Positions 33,686-42,327 of a DNA stretch of 46,643 nt are shown here, in pieces. The notes under the pieces were generated by a model that saw only the letters and a list, made by a program, of their open reading frames with translations, searched no databases and was not told the origin of the DNA. The translations under genes were made by a program, and so were the position numbers. Location of the stretch: positions 1 to 46,643 of the forward strand of contig CABZFF010000008.1 of NCBI GenBank assembly GCA_902524945.1. Direction: 5' to 3'. Numbering within the stretch: position 1 is the first letter of the stretch; each line of letters opens with the position of its first letter. The DNA is from an uncultured Pelagibacteraceae bacterium (lineage in GTDB: Bacteria; Pseudomonadota; Alphaproteobacteria; Pelagibacterales; Pelagibacteraceae).

Positions 33686-35059
33686 CTAAATTGAGCCAAC
33701 GCTAAAGATATTTTCAACATCCTTGAGTTGCTCTCTTTTAGCAAGAAAAACAACTAGATCGTCTTTTTCGAAAATAATATTTGATCTTGGTATTATTACT
33801 TTATCCTTTCTTACTATAGCCCCAATTCTAATATCTTCTGGGAAATTTGAGTCTCTTATACTTTTATTCATTAATTCAGATTTTTCCAAAATTTTAGCTT
33901 CAATAAACTCATATTCTCCATCTAATATTGAGTAAACGGTTCCGATTGTTCCTTTATGAACATGCTCCATTATTCTTGATACTGTTGTCATCCTTGGATC
34001 AACTAAGTCATCGATATTCAATGAATCTTGAAGTAAGTTATAATTAGATTTATTTACTATTGCTATAGTCCTCTTTTTAAAACCACTTTTCTCAGCTAAT
34101 ACACAAGCCATCATATTATTTTCATCATCATTTGTTAAAGCCATAACAGTTTCTGAACCCTCAAGATTAGCTTCTTTTAAAATTTCTTCATCCAAACCGT
34201 CTCCGTTAATAACAATCGATGAAGATAATTCGTTAGCTATTTCTTCAGCTCTTTTCTTATCTTTTTCAATAATCTTAATTCTTAAATCGTCAAAATTTTC
34301 CTCCAGCATTTTAGCTAAATTTAAACCAATATTTCCGCCGCCAATAATTAAAATATTCTTGGAAACTTTCTCCTCATGTCCAAATGCTTTAAGAATTTGA
34401 TTTAGTTGGTCACTGCTCACTACTACATAAACATCATCTCCTTCTAACATTTGATCGTTTTTTTTAAGATAAATAAACTTATCTTTTCTTAAAGCACCTA
34501 TGATATTCGCCTTAAAATCTGGAAATTTTTCAGTTAATTTTTTTAATGGAATATTTTTAATCGGGCAATTTTTCTCAACAGATATCTCAAGCATTTTTAC
34601 TTTATCATTACCAAAGGGAACATTGTCTAATGCCCCAGGAGCTTCTAATCTTCTATATAAAGATTTTGCAACTTCTATCTCTGGGGAAATAATTACATCT
34701 ATTGGTATATTTGATTTATTATAAAGCTTGCCCCATTTACCTTCTAAAAAATCTTTTGTCCTTATTCGTGCAACTTTTTTTGTTACATTAAATAAGGAGC
34801 TTGCTAGCTGACATACAATCATATTTGTTTCATCATTTCTTGTAACTGCTATGATCATATCTGCTTTTTCTGCTCCAGCATTTTCAAGGACCGTTGGAAG
34901 TGAAGCTCTGCCTACAATACCTTTCACATCCTGTGTATCATTAATTTTTTTAATATCCTCAGATGACTGATCAATAACAGTCACTGAATGACCTTGGGCA
35001 GATAATTGTTTACTTATCGAAAAGCCGACTTTACCAGCTCCACATATAATAATATTCAT
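33686..35059 (-). CDS. trkA: Trk potassium uptake regulatory protein TrkA
   Basis: A 457-residue cytoplasmic protein with two RCK (NAD-binding) halves: IIICGAGKVGFSISKQL at 3-19 and ILIIGGGNIGLNLAKML near 231-247, each followed by a TrkA-C domain. It gates TrkH in response to nucleotides. It lies 1 bp after ntrX and 5 bp before trkH, the usual alphaproteobacterial arrangement. Confidence 0.95.
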   Translation of the reverse strand: MNIIICGAGKVGFSISKQLSAQGHSVTVIDQSSEDIKKINDTQDVKGIVGRASLPTVLENAGAEKADMIIAVTRNDETNMIVCQLASSLFNVTKKVARIRTKDFLEGKWGKLYNKSNIPIDVIISPEIEVAKSLYRRLEAPGALDNVPFGNDKVKMLEISVEKNCPIKNIPLKKLTEKFPDFKANIIGALRKDKFIYLKKNDQMLEGDDVYVVVSSDQLNQILKAFGHEEKVSKNILIIGGGNIGLNLAKMLEENFDDLRIKIIEKDKKRAEEIANELSSSIVINGDGLDEEILKEANLEGSETVMALTNDDENNMMACVLAEKSGFKKRTIAIVNKSNYNLLQDSLNIDDLVDPRMTTVSRIMEHVHKGTIGTVYSILDGEYEFIEAKILEKSELMNKSIRDSNFPEDIRIGAIVRKDKVIIPRSNIIFEKDDLVVFLAKREQLKDVENIFSVGSI

Positions 35060-35060
35060 T

Positions 35061-36428
35061 TTAATTTATGCCTTTTATTCCAAGCTCTTTGAGCTTTCTA
35101 TGAAGTGCTGATCTTTCCATGCCAATAAAATCAGCTGTTTTTGAAATATTGCCGTGATTTTTTTTCAATTGAGTCGTTAAATATTCTCTTTCAAAATGTT
35201 TTCTTGCCTCTTTAAGTGGAGAAAGAAATGATTTTTCCAAAAGATTTTTACTTGAGAGAGTAGAAGAGGTGGGATTTAAGATGTCTTCTATCAATTTGTT
35301 TATATTTGATTTTGTCTCATCAGCTGATAAAATTGTAATTCTCTCTACTAAATTTCTTAATTCCCTAACATTTCCTGGCCAATTGTAAGTATAAAGATTA
35401 TCATTGTTAAAATCTATTTTCGGTTCTTGAACACCGTTTATTTCTGAAAGTTTTTCTCTAAAATAATTTATTAATAATGGAATGTCTTCTGTTCGTGAGC
35501 TAAGTGGAAAAAGTTCAATCGGCATTACATTTAACCTGTGGTATAAATCTTCTCTAAATTTTTTTTCATCAACTAAATTTTTTATATTTTTTGAAGTTGA
35601 TGAAATAAGTCTTATATTTACATGAATATCTCTGGAGCCATTTAATCTTTTAAATTTCTGATCTATCAATACTCTTAAGACATTCGCTTGAGTTTCAAAA
35701 GGAATTTCTGAAACTTCATCAATTAGCAACGTTCCTTTGTTTGCTCTCTCAAGAGCTCCAAAAGATATATTTCCATCCTCGAACTCCTCACCAAATAATT
35801 CTTTCTCATAAGTACTCTCTTTAAGTAAAGCCGCATTAATTATTATAAAAGGTTCTTTTGATCTAGTAGAATTTTTGTGTATTTTTCTTGCCACCAACTC
35901 TTTTCCTGAGCCTGTGGGTCCAGAGATTAACACTCTACTTTCTGAAGATGATAATTTATCAATTATCTTTTTTACTTTAATCATTGAAGGACTTTTTCCT
36001 ATTAATTCAAATGAATGAAAAAGTTTATTTTCAATAATATTTTTTTCTCTTTTAAGTTCAAAAGCCTCAATAGCTCTAGCGACATAGTTAAGTATTTTTT
36101 CTTTGTTAAAAGGTTTTTCAATAAACTCATATGCACCTAGTCTTGTAGCTTCAACTGCAATTTGAACTGTTGCATGGCCTGAAATCATTATAACTGGTAT
36201 TAGTTTATCTTTTTCACTAATTATCTTTAATAAATCTATGCCATCTTTGTCGGTTTTATCTAATTTGATATCTATTATAGCAAGATCTGGAAGTTTTTTA
36301 TTTATTTCAAATAATGCTTGATCATAGTTGGCAGCTGTTCTAATTGAAAAATTTTGTTCTGCAAGAATTTTACTTACAAGAGAGCGAATATCAGGATTAT
36401 CGTCGATAATTAAAATTTCTTTATGCAT
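35061..36428 (-). CDS. ntrX: Response regulator NtrX without the sigma-54 contact motif
   Basis: A 455-residue regulator. The receiver domain has the acidic pair DD (9-10), phospho-acceptor D53 and EKPF with Lys105. The AAA+ domain has Walker A GPTGSGKE (170-177) and Walker B GTLLIDE (232-238). A Fis-type helix-turn-helix lies at about 420-450 (NISKTADFIGMERSALHRKL). Between LFG and the Walker B strand, where GAFTGA should lie, it reads EEFEDGNISFGALERANK: the sigma-54 loop is missing. It overlaps ntrY by 8 bp. Confidence 0.93.
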   Translation of the reverse strand: MHKEILIIDDNPDIRSLVSKILAEQNFSIRTAANYDQALFEINKKLPDLAIIDIKLDKTDKDGIDLLKIISEKDKLIPVIMISGHATVQIAVEATRLGAYEFIEKPFNKEKILNYVARAIEAFELKREKNIIENKLFHSFELIGKSPSMIKVKKIIDKLSSSESRVLISGPTGSGKELVARKIHKNSTRSKEPFIIINAALLKESTYEKELFGEEFEDGNISFGALERANKGTLLIDEVSEIPFETQANVLRVLIDQKFKRLNGSRDIHVNIRLISSTSKNIKNLVDEKKFREDLYHRLNVMPIELFPLSSRTEDIPLLINYFREKLSEINGVQEPKIDFNNDNLYTYNWPGNVRELRNLVERITILSADETKSNINKLIEDILNPTSSTLSSKNLLEKSFLSPLKEARKHFEREYLTTQLKKNHGNISKTADFIGMERSALHRKLKELGIKGIN

Positions 36429-38202
36429 TATATTTTGGCAATAAAATTGTAACCATAGTGCCTTTTTCCTTACTTAAATTTTTTAATACAAAACTGCCTG
36501 AATGTTCATTAATGATTTTTGTCACTATTGGGAGACCAAGGCCTGTGCCTATTTTTTTTGTGGTAAAATAAGGAGTCATTGCTTTTTTTGCGTCTGTAAT
36601 ACCTGGGCCATTATCTGTCAATCTACAAATTATATAGTCGTTATTGCTGTTAATTTCTATGTCTATATTACCTTTAAATTCAGGGTTTTTTTTAGTCATT
36701 TCTTCGAATGACTCCTCTGAATTCTTTATCAAATTAATGAATACTCTATTTAGCTGATCTTCATCACCGCTAATAAAAGCGTTTTTCTCTTCAGAGAATA
36801 AATTTATAGTATGTTTAGATGTCATTTTTATAAACTCAAGTGAATTTTTTACTAATTTAGTAAGATTAATTTTTTTTAAAATTGGTCTAGGCATTCTTGC
36901 AAAGTTAGAAAATTCATTTACTAATTTTTCAATATCTTTAATTTGTCTATTTATAGTTTCTAAATATTTTTCAAAATCTTGTTTTTGTTCTCCTAGTATG
37001 TTTTTGTATTTTTCTCTTAAACTATCAATCGATAGCTGAATAGGAGTTAAAGGATTCTTTATTTCGTGTGCTAATTTTCTTGCTACACTCTCCCAGGCTT
37101 CATATCTTTCATTGATTAATAATTTATCTTGTTGTTCTTTTAATCTCTGTATCATTAAATTAAAGTTTTTGTTGAGTAATTTTAGCTCTTCATCTTGCGC
37201 TAATTCGGGAACTTTAACATCAAGAGCACCCCTGCTAATTGAGTCAGAAGCTTTAATTAAATTGATTATCGGTTTAGTCAATCTTGAGGCAAAAGTTATT
37301 GCTATCGAAGTTGATAGAAATAATAATAGTGTTACTACAATTATGTATATCACCGCAAAAGTAATTTTAATCCCTGTTTGGCTATTTTCTATTGAATAAT
37401 AAAAACTAACAGCTTGCTCTGTCTCATTTAAATATCTTAATATTTCAGGGTCAATATTTCGTGAAATATATAAATATGTATCAACTAGTGAATTTAGTTT
37501 TGTCATGACGGAAGTTTTATTTTCGAGGCTTCCTGTTATAAAAACTGGTTTACCCTCAATAGCTTGATTATAATCTTCATCGGAAGGTGTAATGAATTCG
37601 TCAGAAACATCTCTAACATCAGATAATAATATGTTACCTAGACTATCAATCAAATAAACATCATCTATTCTTCTTAAAATTTTTTCAGACATAATAACAT
37701 TTTTGAATCCATTTAAATTTGAATAATATAGATTGGATGCTCTATTTAAACCTACGCTCATCATAATTACGTCAGATAAAACATTTTCTTTACTTTCATC
37801 TAAATAGTTTTTCGCTACATCATAAGAATTGTTCACTGCTTTAGTTATTTGTTTATCAAAATAGTTTTGAATTCCAAAATTAAAAATGAATAATGAAAAT
37901 ATAGCTACGATAAGAGAGGGAATGACAGTAAACAATGAGAAAAATGATATGTATTTTAAATTTGTTTGAGCTCCTTTTTTATTTTTTTTCCCCGTATTGT
38001 AAAATCTATAAAAGTTTTTAAATATAAGACCGAAAAATATTAAAAGTAAAAAAATGTCAAAAATTAATAAATTTTGTAAATTTTCATTTGTTAAAGGAAC
38101 AAACCCCTCATTAATAAATGTTAAAAATGTTACTATCCCCATGAAAATACACAAAAATGAGGATAAAATAATCCAATTAAAATTTTTTATAATTTTAAAC
38201 AT
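36421..38202 (-). CDS. ntrY: Sensor histidine kinase NtrY
   Basis: A 593-residue membrane kinase, shorter than the roughly 750 residues usual for NtrY. Helices lie at about 11-30, 45-63, 84-108 and 282-304, with a periplasmic sensor region between the last two. HAMP covers about 305-357, followed directly by the H-box LAHEIKNPLTPIQLS (His379). No clear PAS domain is seen between HAMP and kinase. ATP-binding motifs DNGPGI and GTGLGLPIV are present. It phosphorylates NtrX, encoded next. In alphaproteobacteria the pair responds to redox or nitrogen state. Confidence 0.93.
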   Translation of the reverse strand: MFKIIKNFNWIILSSFLCIFMGIVTFLTFINEGFVPLTNENLQNLLIFDIFLLLIFFGLIFKNFYRFYNTGKKNKKGAQTNLKYISFFSLFTVIPSLIVAIFSLFIFNFGIQNYFDKQITKAVNNSYDVAKNYLDESKENVLSDVIMMSVGLNRASNLYYSNLNGFKNVIMSEKILRRIDDVYLIDSLGNILLSDVRDVSDEFITPSDEDYNQAIEGKPVFITGSLENKTSVMTKLNSLVDTYLYISRNIDPEILRYLNETEQAVSFYYSIENSQTGIKITFAVIYIIVVTLLLFLSTSIAITFASRLTKPIINLIKASDSISRGALDVKVPELAQDEELKLLNKNFNLMIQRLKEQQDKLLINERYEAWESVARKLAHEIKNPLTPIQLSIDSLREKYKNILGEQKQDFEKYLETINRQIKDIEKLVNEFSNFARMPRPILKKINLTKLVKNSLEFIKMTSKHTINLFSEEKNAFISGDEDQLNRVFINLIKNSEESFEEMTKKNPEFKGNIDIEINSNNDYIICRLTDNGPGITDAKKAMTPYFTTKKIGTGLGLPIVTKIINEHSGSFVLKNLSKEKGTMVTILLPKYNA

Positions 38203-38249
38203 CTAAATAATCATTAATTATTTATATAAATATAATATAAGTTTATATC
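38203..38249. promoter_or_regulatory. Short divergent gap between ntrY and ispDF
   Basis: Forty-seven bp of nearly pure A+T separate the two divergent start codons. Promoters for both long gene runs should start here; TATAAATATAATATA-like boxes are present, but I cannot fix their exact positions. Confidence 0.35.
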
Positions 38250-39395
38250 ATGAGTTTTTGTTTAATTATTCTTGCTGGAGGTAATAGCCATAGATTTAGG
38301 TCTAATATAGGCAAACCATATCAAAAAATAGCAGGCAAATCATTAATTGAAATAAACCTTAATAAAGCAACTAAATTTAAACAAATTAAAAAGTTCGTTC
38401 TTGTTTATAATAAAAAAGACTTAAAACGAGTTAAATCTCTCCAACTTAAAAACGTAAAACTTGTTGTCGGAGGAAATAATAGACAACAATCTACTTATAA
38501 TGCTCTAAAATACTTAGTAAGTCAAAAAGGAGTATCTAAAGTATTGATACATGATGTAGCTAGACCAAATTTTTCGACAAAACTTTTAAAAGCAATATTA
38601 AGAAATATGAAAAATCGCAGGGCAGTTGTTCCCAAATTAGAAGTACAAGATGCAATAAAACAAATAATAGACTCTAGTAACGAAGAATACATAGTGGGGA
38701 AAAAAAGAGATGCTTTATTTTTAACTCAAACACCACAAGCATTTAATTTAAAGGAAATATATTACCTGCATAAAACAAACTTTGGCAAATACAAAGATGA
38801 TGATATCTCTTTGTATATGGATCTTAATAAAGTTAAGTTTATTGATGGAGAAAAAAATAATTTTAAAATTACAGATAAATTAGATTTTGAAAATTTAAAG
38901 AATATTTATAAATCCAAACAAAGTGTTGGGATAGGTTTTGACGTACATAGATTAGTTCCTAAAAGAAAACTTTTTTTAGCAGGTTTAAAAATTAAGTCTA
39001 AATTAGGAACTTTGGGTCATTCTGATGGTGATCCTGTTCTACATTCTATTACGGATGCAATTTTAGGAGCTTGTAAAATGGGAGATATAGGTCAATTGTT
39101 TTCTGACAAAAGTAAAAAATTTAAAAATATAAGATCAACTGTTTTGCTTAAAAAGGTAATAGATAAGACTAAGTCTAAAGGATATTTTATAAATAATATT
39201 GATATAAACATTATTACTCAAACACCTAAGATAAAACACTTAAAAAATAAAATGATTGATAGTATTTCTAAGCTCTGTGAAATTTCTAAAGATCAAATTA
39301 ATATCAAAGGAAAAACAACCGAAAAATTAGGTGTTATCGGAAAAGAAAAAGCAATAGCGTGCGAAGTTATATGTTCAGTCATTAAATATGATTAA
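38250..39395 (+). CDS. ispDF: Bifunctional IspD/IspF isoprenoid enzyme
   Basis: A 381-residue fusion for two steps of the MEP isoprenoid pathway. The N-terminal half is the cytidylyltransferase IspD, with IILAGGNSHRFRSNIGKPYQ, VVGGNNRQQSTYNAL, IHDVARPNFS and LTQTPQAFNL. The C-terminal half, from about residue 225, is IspF, with VGIGFDVHRLVP carrying metal ligands, LGHSDGDPVLHSITDAILGA, and KGKTTEKLGVIGKEKAIAC. The fusion is typical of alphaproteobacteria. It overlaps pgpA by 8 bp. Confidence 0.96.
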   Translation: MSFCLIILAGGNSHRFRSNIGKPYQKIAGKSLIEINLNKATKFKQIKKFVLVYNKKDLKRVKSLQLKNVKLVVGGNNRQQSTYNALKYLVSQKGVSKVLIHDVARPNFSTKLLKAILRNMKNRRAVVPKLEVQDAIKQIIDSSNEEYIVGKKRDALFLTQTPQAFNLKEIYYLHKTNFGKYKDDDISLYMDLNKVKFIDGEKNNFKITDKLDFENLKNIYKSKQSVGIGFDVHRLVPKRKLFLAGLKIKSKLGTLGHSDGDPVLHSITDAILGACKMGDIGQLFSDKSKKFKNIRSTVLLKKVIDKTKSKGYFINNIDINIITQTPKIKHLKNKMIDSISKLCEISKDQINIKGKTTEKLGVIGKEKAIACEVICSVIKYD

Positions 39396-39891
39396 AACTA
39401 TAAATTATTTATTTGTTACATGTTTTGGTATTGGATCTTTTAGATTTGCTCCAGGAACTATAACCTCTTTAGTTGCAACAATTTTTTTATACAGCCTATT
39501 CCATATAGTTAATCTATCTAGCGGTATTATATTGCTAATTTTGTTTTTAGTTTTTATATATTCATTTTATGCGGTGTCTGAATATATAAAATATAATGAA
39601 AACAAAGACCCTAAAGAAGTTGTTGTAGATGAGTTTATTGGCCAATCCATTCCAATTTATCTTTATGAAATCGCACACGGAACTACGAAAGCCCCGCAGG
39701 AGTCAATTCTATTTTATTTATATATTTTTATTTTATTTAGATTTTTTGACATCAAAAAACCATTTCCTATCAATTTTTTTGATAAAAAATTTAAAAATAG
39801 TTTTGGAGTAATAATAGACGATGTAGTTGCAGGTCTATATGTTGTCCTTACATTAATAATCTTTATGGTAATTAAATCAAAGTTTTTCTAA
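39388..39891 (+). CDS. pgpA: Phosphatidylglycerophosphatase A
   Basis: A 167-residue inner-membrane phosphatase that makes phosphatidylglycerol from its phosphate. It has four hydrophobic segments. FGIGSFRFAPGTITSLVA at the N terminus matches the family pattern G.G..P.APGT.GS. VVVDEFIGQ gives the acidic pair and IIDDVVAGLY the second acidic site. It overlaps ispDF by 8 bp and cinA by 1 bp. Confidence 0.9.
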   Translation: MIKTINYLFVTCFGIGSFRFAPGTITSLVATIFLYSLFHIVNLSSGIILLILFLVFIYSFYAVSEYIKYNENKDPKEVVVDEFIGQSIPIYLYEIAHGTTKAPQESILFYLYIFILFRFFDIKKPFPINFFDKKFKNSFGVIIDDVVAGLYVVLTLIIFMVIKSKFF

Positions 39892-40370
39892 TGAGTTATA
39901 ATAAAAAAATAATTTCATTAATTAAAAGAAAAAGAATGAAGCTTGCAATTGCGGAGTCTTGCACTGGAGGAATGTTGTCTAGTTCTATCACATCTGTGAG
40001 CGGATCATCTAAAGTATTTACTATGGGATTGATCACATATTCAAATCAAGCCAAAAAAAGCATATTAAAAGTTCCTCAAAAAATAATAAAAAAATATGGC
40101 GCTGTAAGTGTTCAATGTTGTTTGGCTATGGTTAATAACTTAAGTAAAATAAGTAAATCAAAAGTCTGTATTTCAATAACTGGAATAGCTGGTCCTAAAG
40201 GAGGATCTAAACAAAAACCAGTAGGATTAGTTTTTATTGGGATTAGGGTCGGAAAAAAGGTTGTTATTAACAAATGTAATTTTCAGAATAAAGGAAGAGT
40301 TTTTATTCAAAAGCAAACTGTAAAAAAAACTCTGAATTTATTAGGGCAATTGATTAAACGGGATAGCTAA
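39891..40370 (+). CDS. CinA C-terminal-type nicotinamide-nucleotide amidohydrolase
   Basis: A 159-residue protein consisting only of the CinA C-terminal domain (PncC-like), which deamidates NMN in the pyridine nucleotide salvage cycle. Seen are LAIAESCTGGMLSSSITSV, GLITYSNQAKKSIL and ISITGIAGPKGGSKQKPVGL. The N-terminal MoCF domain of full-length CinA is absent, as in many bacteria. Its end overlaps the convergent membrane-protein gene by 17 bp. Confidence 0.9.
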   Translation: MSYNKKIISLIKRKRMKLAIAESCTGGMLSSSITSVSGSSKVFTMGLITYSNQAKKSILKVPQKIIKKYGAVSVQCCLAMVNNLSKISKSKVCISITGIAGPKGGSKQKPVGLVFIGIRVGKKVVINKCNFQNKGRVFIQKQTVKKTLNLLGQLIKRDS

Positions 40371-40665
40371 ACTCTGGATTAACAATTACATCTAAAAGAT
40401 GAGCAGTAAAACTGTTAAGCAACAAAAAGATTCCAAAAGCAATTAAATAGAGTATAAAAACTAAAAAATTTCTAGCCCGTTTTTTTTGCAATAGCTGTTT
40501 GTCTTCGGGTACCCATTCTTTACTTTTAGACTTAAAATCATAGGAAAACATCCAATAAGTTAGGTCAGTTTCGTTAGGATCGCCTGTTCTTATTGTTTTA
40601 ATATATGAAGATAAGAATTTAAAAGTTAAAATGAATAAGATTAATAAAGATGATATTGTAAACAT
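40354..40665 (-). CDS. Small two-helix membrane protein, unknown
   Basis: A 103-residue protein with membrane helices at about 2-20 and 68-90, separated by a charged loop containing GDPNETDLTYWMFSYDF and a basic KKRAR stretch. I do not recognise the family. The gene overlaps ratA (upstream) by one base and cinA (convergent) by 17 bp, so it is likely co-expressed with lipA and ratA. Confidence 0.7.
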   Translation of the reverse strand: MFTISSLLILFILTFKFLSSYIKTIRTGDPNETDLTYWMFSYDFKSKSKEWVPEDKQLLQKKRARNFLVFILYLIAFGIFLLLNSFTAHLLDVIVNPEFSYPV

Positions 40666-41108
40666 TATTTATATAATTTAATTGCTCTCTCCTGAAAAGC
40701 TTTGGCAATTTTATTTAAACCAAGTTCAAAAGATTTTTTCATTATTCCATTCAAAATTGGATTTTTCAATTCAAAATCAATAAAAAATTCTAACTGTGTC
40801 GAATTGTTAATTTCTTTAAATTTCCACTCATTTTTAAGATGTTTTAATGGTCCATCAAGATTAGTTACTATGATTTTATCTTTTTCTTTATAAAAAGTCA
40901 CATAACTTGAGAAAGTTTCATTCAGGATGCTCTTACCTACTTTTAAATCTCCATTAAAAGTAATTAAATCTGCACTTTCATTTCTATCATAAATTTTACC
41001 TTCGATGCACCATGGAACAAATTCTGGATATTTTTCAATGTCTAGAACCATTTCTACTAATTGTTCTTTTTTACAAGGAATAATTTTTTTTATTGATGCG
41101 GATGACAT
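40665..41108 (-). CDS. RatA/COQ10-family START-domain protein
   Basis: A 147-residue SRPBCC/START-fold protein of the RatA/Coq10 group. Conserved features are [16 protein letters not shown] near 19-34, [17 protein letters not shown] and a C-terminal helix. In eukaryotes and probably alphaproteobacteria the family binds ubiquinone and supports respiration; E. coli RatA has been described as a ribosome toxin, but that is less likely here. It follows lipA with a 19-bp overlap, a typical alphaproteobacterial neighbourhood. Confidence 0.9.
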   Translation of the reverse strand: MSSASIKKIIPCKKEQLVEMVLDIEKYPEFVPWCIEGKIYDRNESADLITFNGDLKVGKSILNETFSSYVTFYKEKDKIIVTNLDGPLKHLKNEWKFKEINNSTQLEFFIDFELKNPILNGIMKKSFELGLNKIAKAFQERAIKLYK

Positions 41109-42034
41109 TCAAGCTGTTTATTTCTTGCATCCTGTAACTTTCTAAAATCTTCGTCAGCATGATAGGAAGATCTTGTTAGAGGTGACGAAGACACGAGTAA
41201 AAACCCTTTTGTCTTTGCTATTTGCTCGAACTCTTTAAACTCGTTAGGATGGTAATAACGATTAAGCGGATGGTGCTTTGGAGATGGTTGCAAGTACTGA
41301 CCGATAGTAATAAAGTCGACTTCAGCTGATCTAAGATCATCCATAACTTGAATTACTTCTTCCTTGTTTTCGCCCAAACCAACCATAATTCCTGATTTAG
41401 TAAAAACTTTTTTGTTAAATTTTTTTGCATTTTTTAAAAGTTCTAATGAGGCAAAATAACGTGCTCCAGGTCTAACTGTTGTATAAAGTCTAGGAACAGT
41501 TTCTATATTATGATTAAAAACATCAAGATCAGCTTTCAAAACTTTTTTATAAGCATCTCCTTTTCTTAAAAAGTCTGGAGTTAAAACTTCTATAGATGTT
41601 TCTGGATTTTTTTCTCTTGTAGCTTTAACAACTTTGTAAAAATGTTCCGATCCCCCATCATCTAAATCGTCTCTGTCTACAGATGTAATTACAACATGTT
41701 TCAAATTTAAATTTTGAACTGCTCTTGCAATTTTAGCTGGTTCAAAAATATCTAGCTCAGTTGGTTTTCCAGTTTTGACATCACAAAATGCACACGCTCT
41801 AGTGCACGTGTCTCCCATAATCATAAATGTAGCATGTTTTTTACTCCAACACTCAGTTATATTTGGACAATTAGCCTCCTGACAGACTGTGACTAAGTTA
41901 TTTTGATTAACGACCTGTTTAGTTTGGAAAAAAATTTGAGAGTCTATTATTTTTGACCTTATCCATTCAGGTTTCTTTTTAATTGGATGAGATGGTTTAT
42001 TTACTTTTTCAGGGTGTCTTGGTTTTTGACTCAT
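41090..42034 (-). CDS. lipA: Lipoyl synthase
   Basis: A 314-residue radical-SAM enzyme that inserts two sulfurs into protein-bound octanoate. Both iron-sulfur cluster motifs are visible: [12 protein letters not shown] for the auxiliary cluster and CTRACAFC for the radical-SAM cluster. RSSYHADE near the C terminus carries the conserved Ser ligand region. It normally follows pdhABC-lpd in alphaproteobacteria; here it directly follows ftsB with a 4-bp overlap. Confidence 0.97.
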   Translation of the reverse strand: MSQKPRHPEKVNKPSHPIKKKPEWIRSKIIDSQIFFQTKQVVNQNNLVTVCQEANCPNITECWSKKHATFMIMGDTCTRACAFCDVKTGKPTELDIFEPAKIARAVQNLNLKHVVITSVDRDDLDDGGSEHFYKVVKATREKNPETSIEVLTPDFLRKGDAYKKVLKADLDVFNHNIETVPRLYTTVRPGARYFASLELLKNAKKFNKKVFTKSGIMVGLGENKEEVIQVMDDLRSAEVDFITIGQYLQPSPKHHPLNRYYHPNEFKEFEQIAKTKGFLLVSSSPLTRSSYHADEDFRKLQDARNKQLECHPHQ

Positions 42035-42327
42035 TTTAACTTAATAATAATTTCATCTTTTTTGCCATATCTAAACTGTTCTCTATAAAGCATATCTAAA
42101 TAATCAAAATCATTATTTTTAACTAATGATATTTTATGCTCAAGTTCTTCTAATTTACTAGTTAGTATTTTTTCTTTATTTACTAGTTCTTTATAAATCT
42201 CTTTTTTATCAAAATAAGAAATCAATCCTCTTTCACCACCAACTAAATTAATTCCAATATAAAGAGTAAAAAAAATATTTAATAGTATAAATTTTTTTTT
42301 TTTAAAACTTTCAATAAGTCGCATCAA
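42031..42327 (-). CDS. ftsB: FtsB/DivIC septum formation initiator
   Basis: A 98-residue protein with one membrane helix at about 13-32 and a coiled coil (about 45-75). It ends with [20 protein letters not shown], the conserved FtsB/DivIC tail. It links FtsQ and FtsL at the divisome. It lies exactly after eno and overlaps lipA by 4 bp. The identity rests on length, topology, the tail and the eno neighbourhood. Confidence 0.85.
   Translation of the reverse strand: MMRLIESFKKKKFILLNIFFTLYIGINLVGGERGLISYFDKKEIYKELVNKEKILTSKLEELEHKISLVKNNDFDYLDMLYREQFRYGKKDEIIIKLK

Noticed and set aside
40665-41108. RatA-type protein as the toxin of a toxin-antitoxin pair
   Set aside because: No RatB-like partner is next to it. 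The neighbourhood with lipA is the one of the ubiquinone-binding COQ10-like proteins in alphaproteobacteria.
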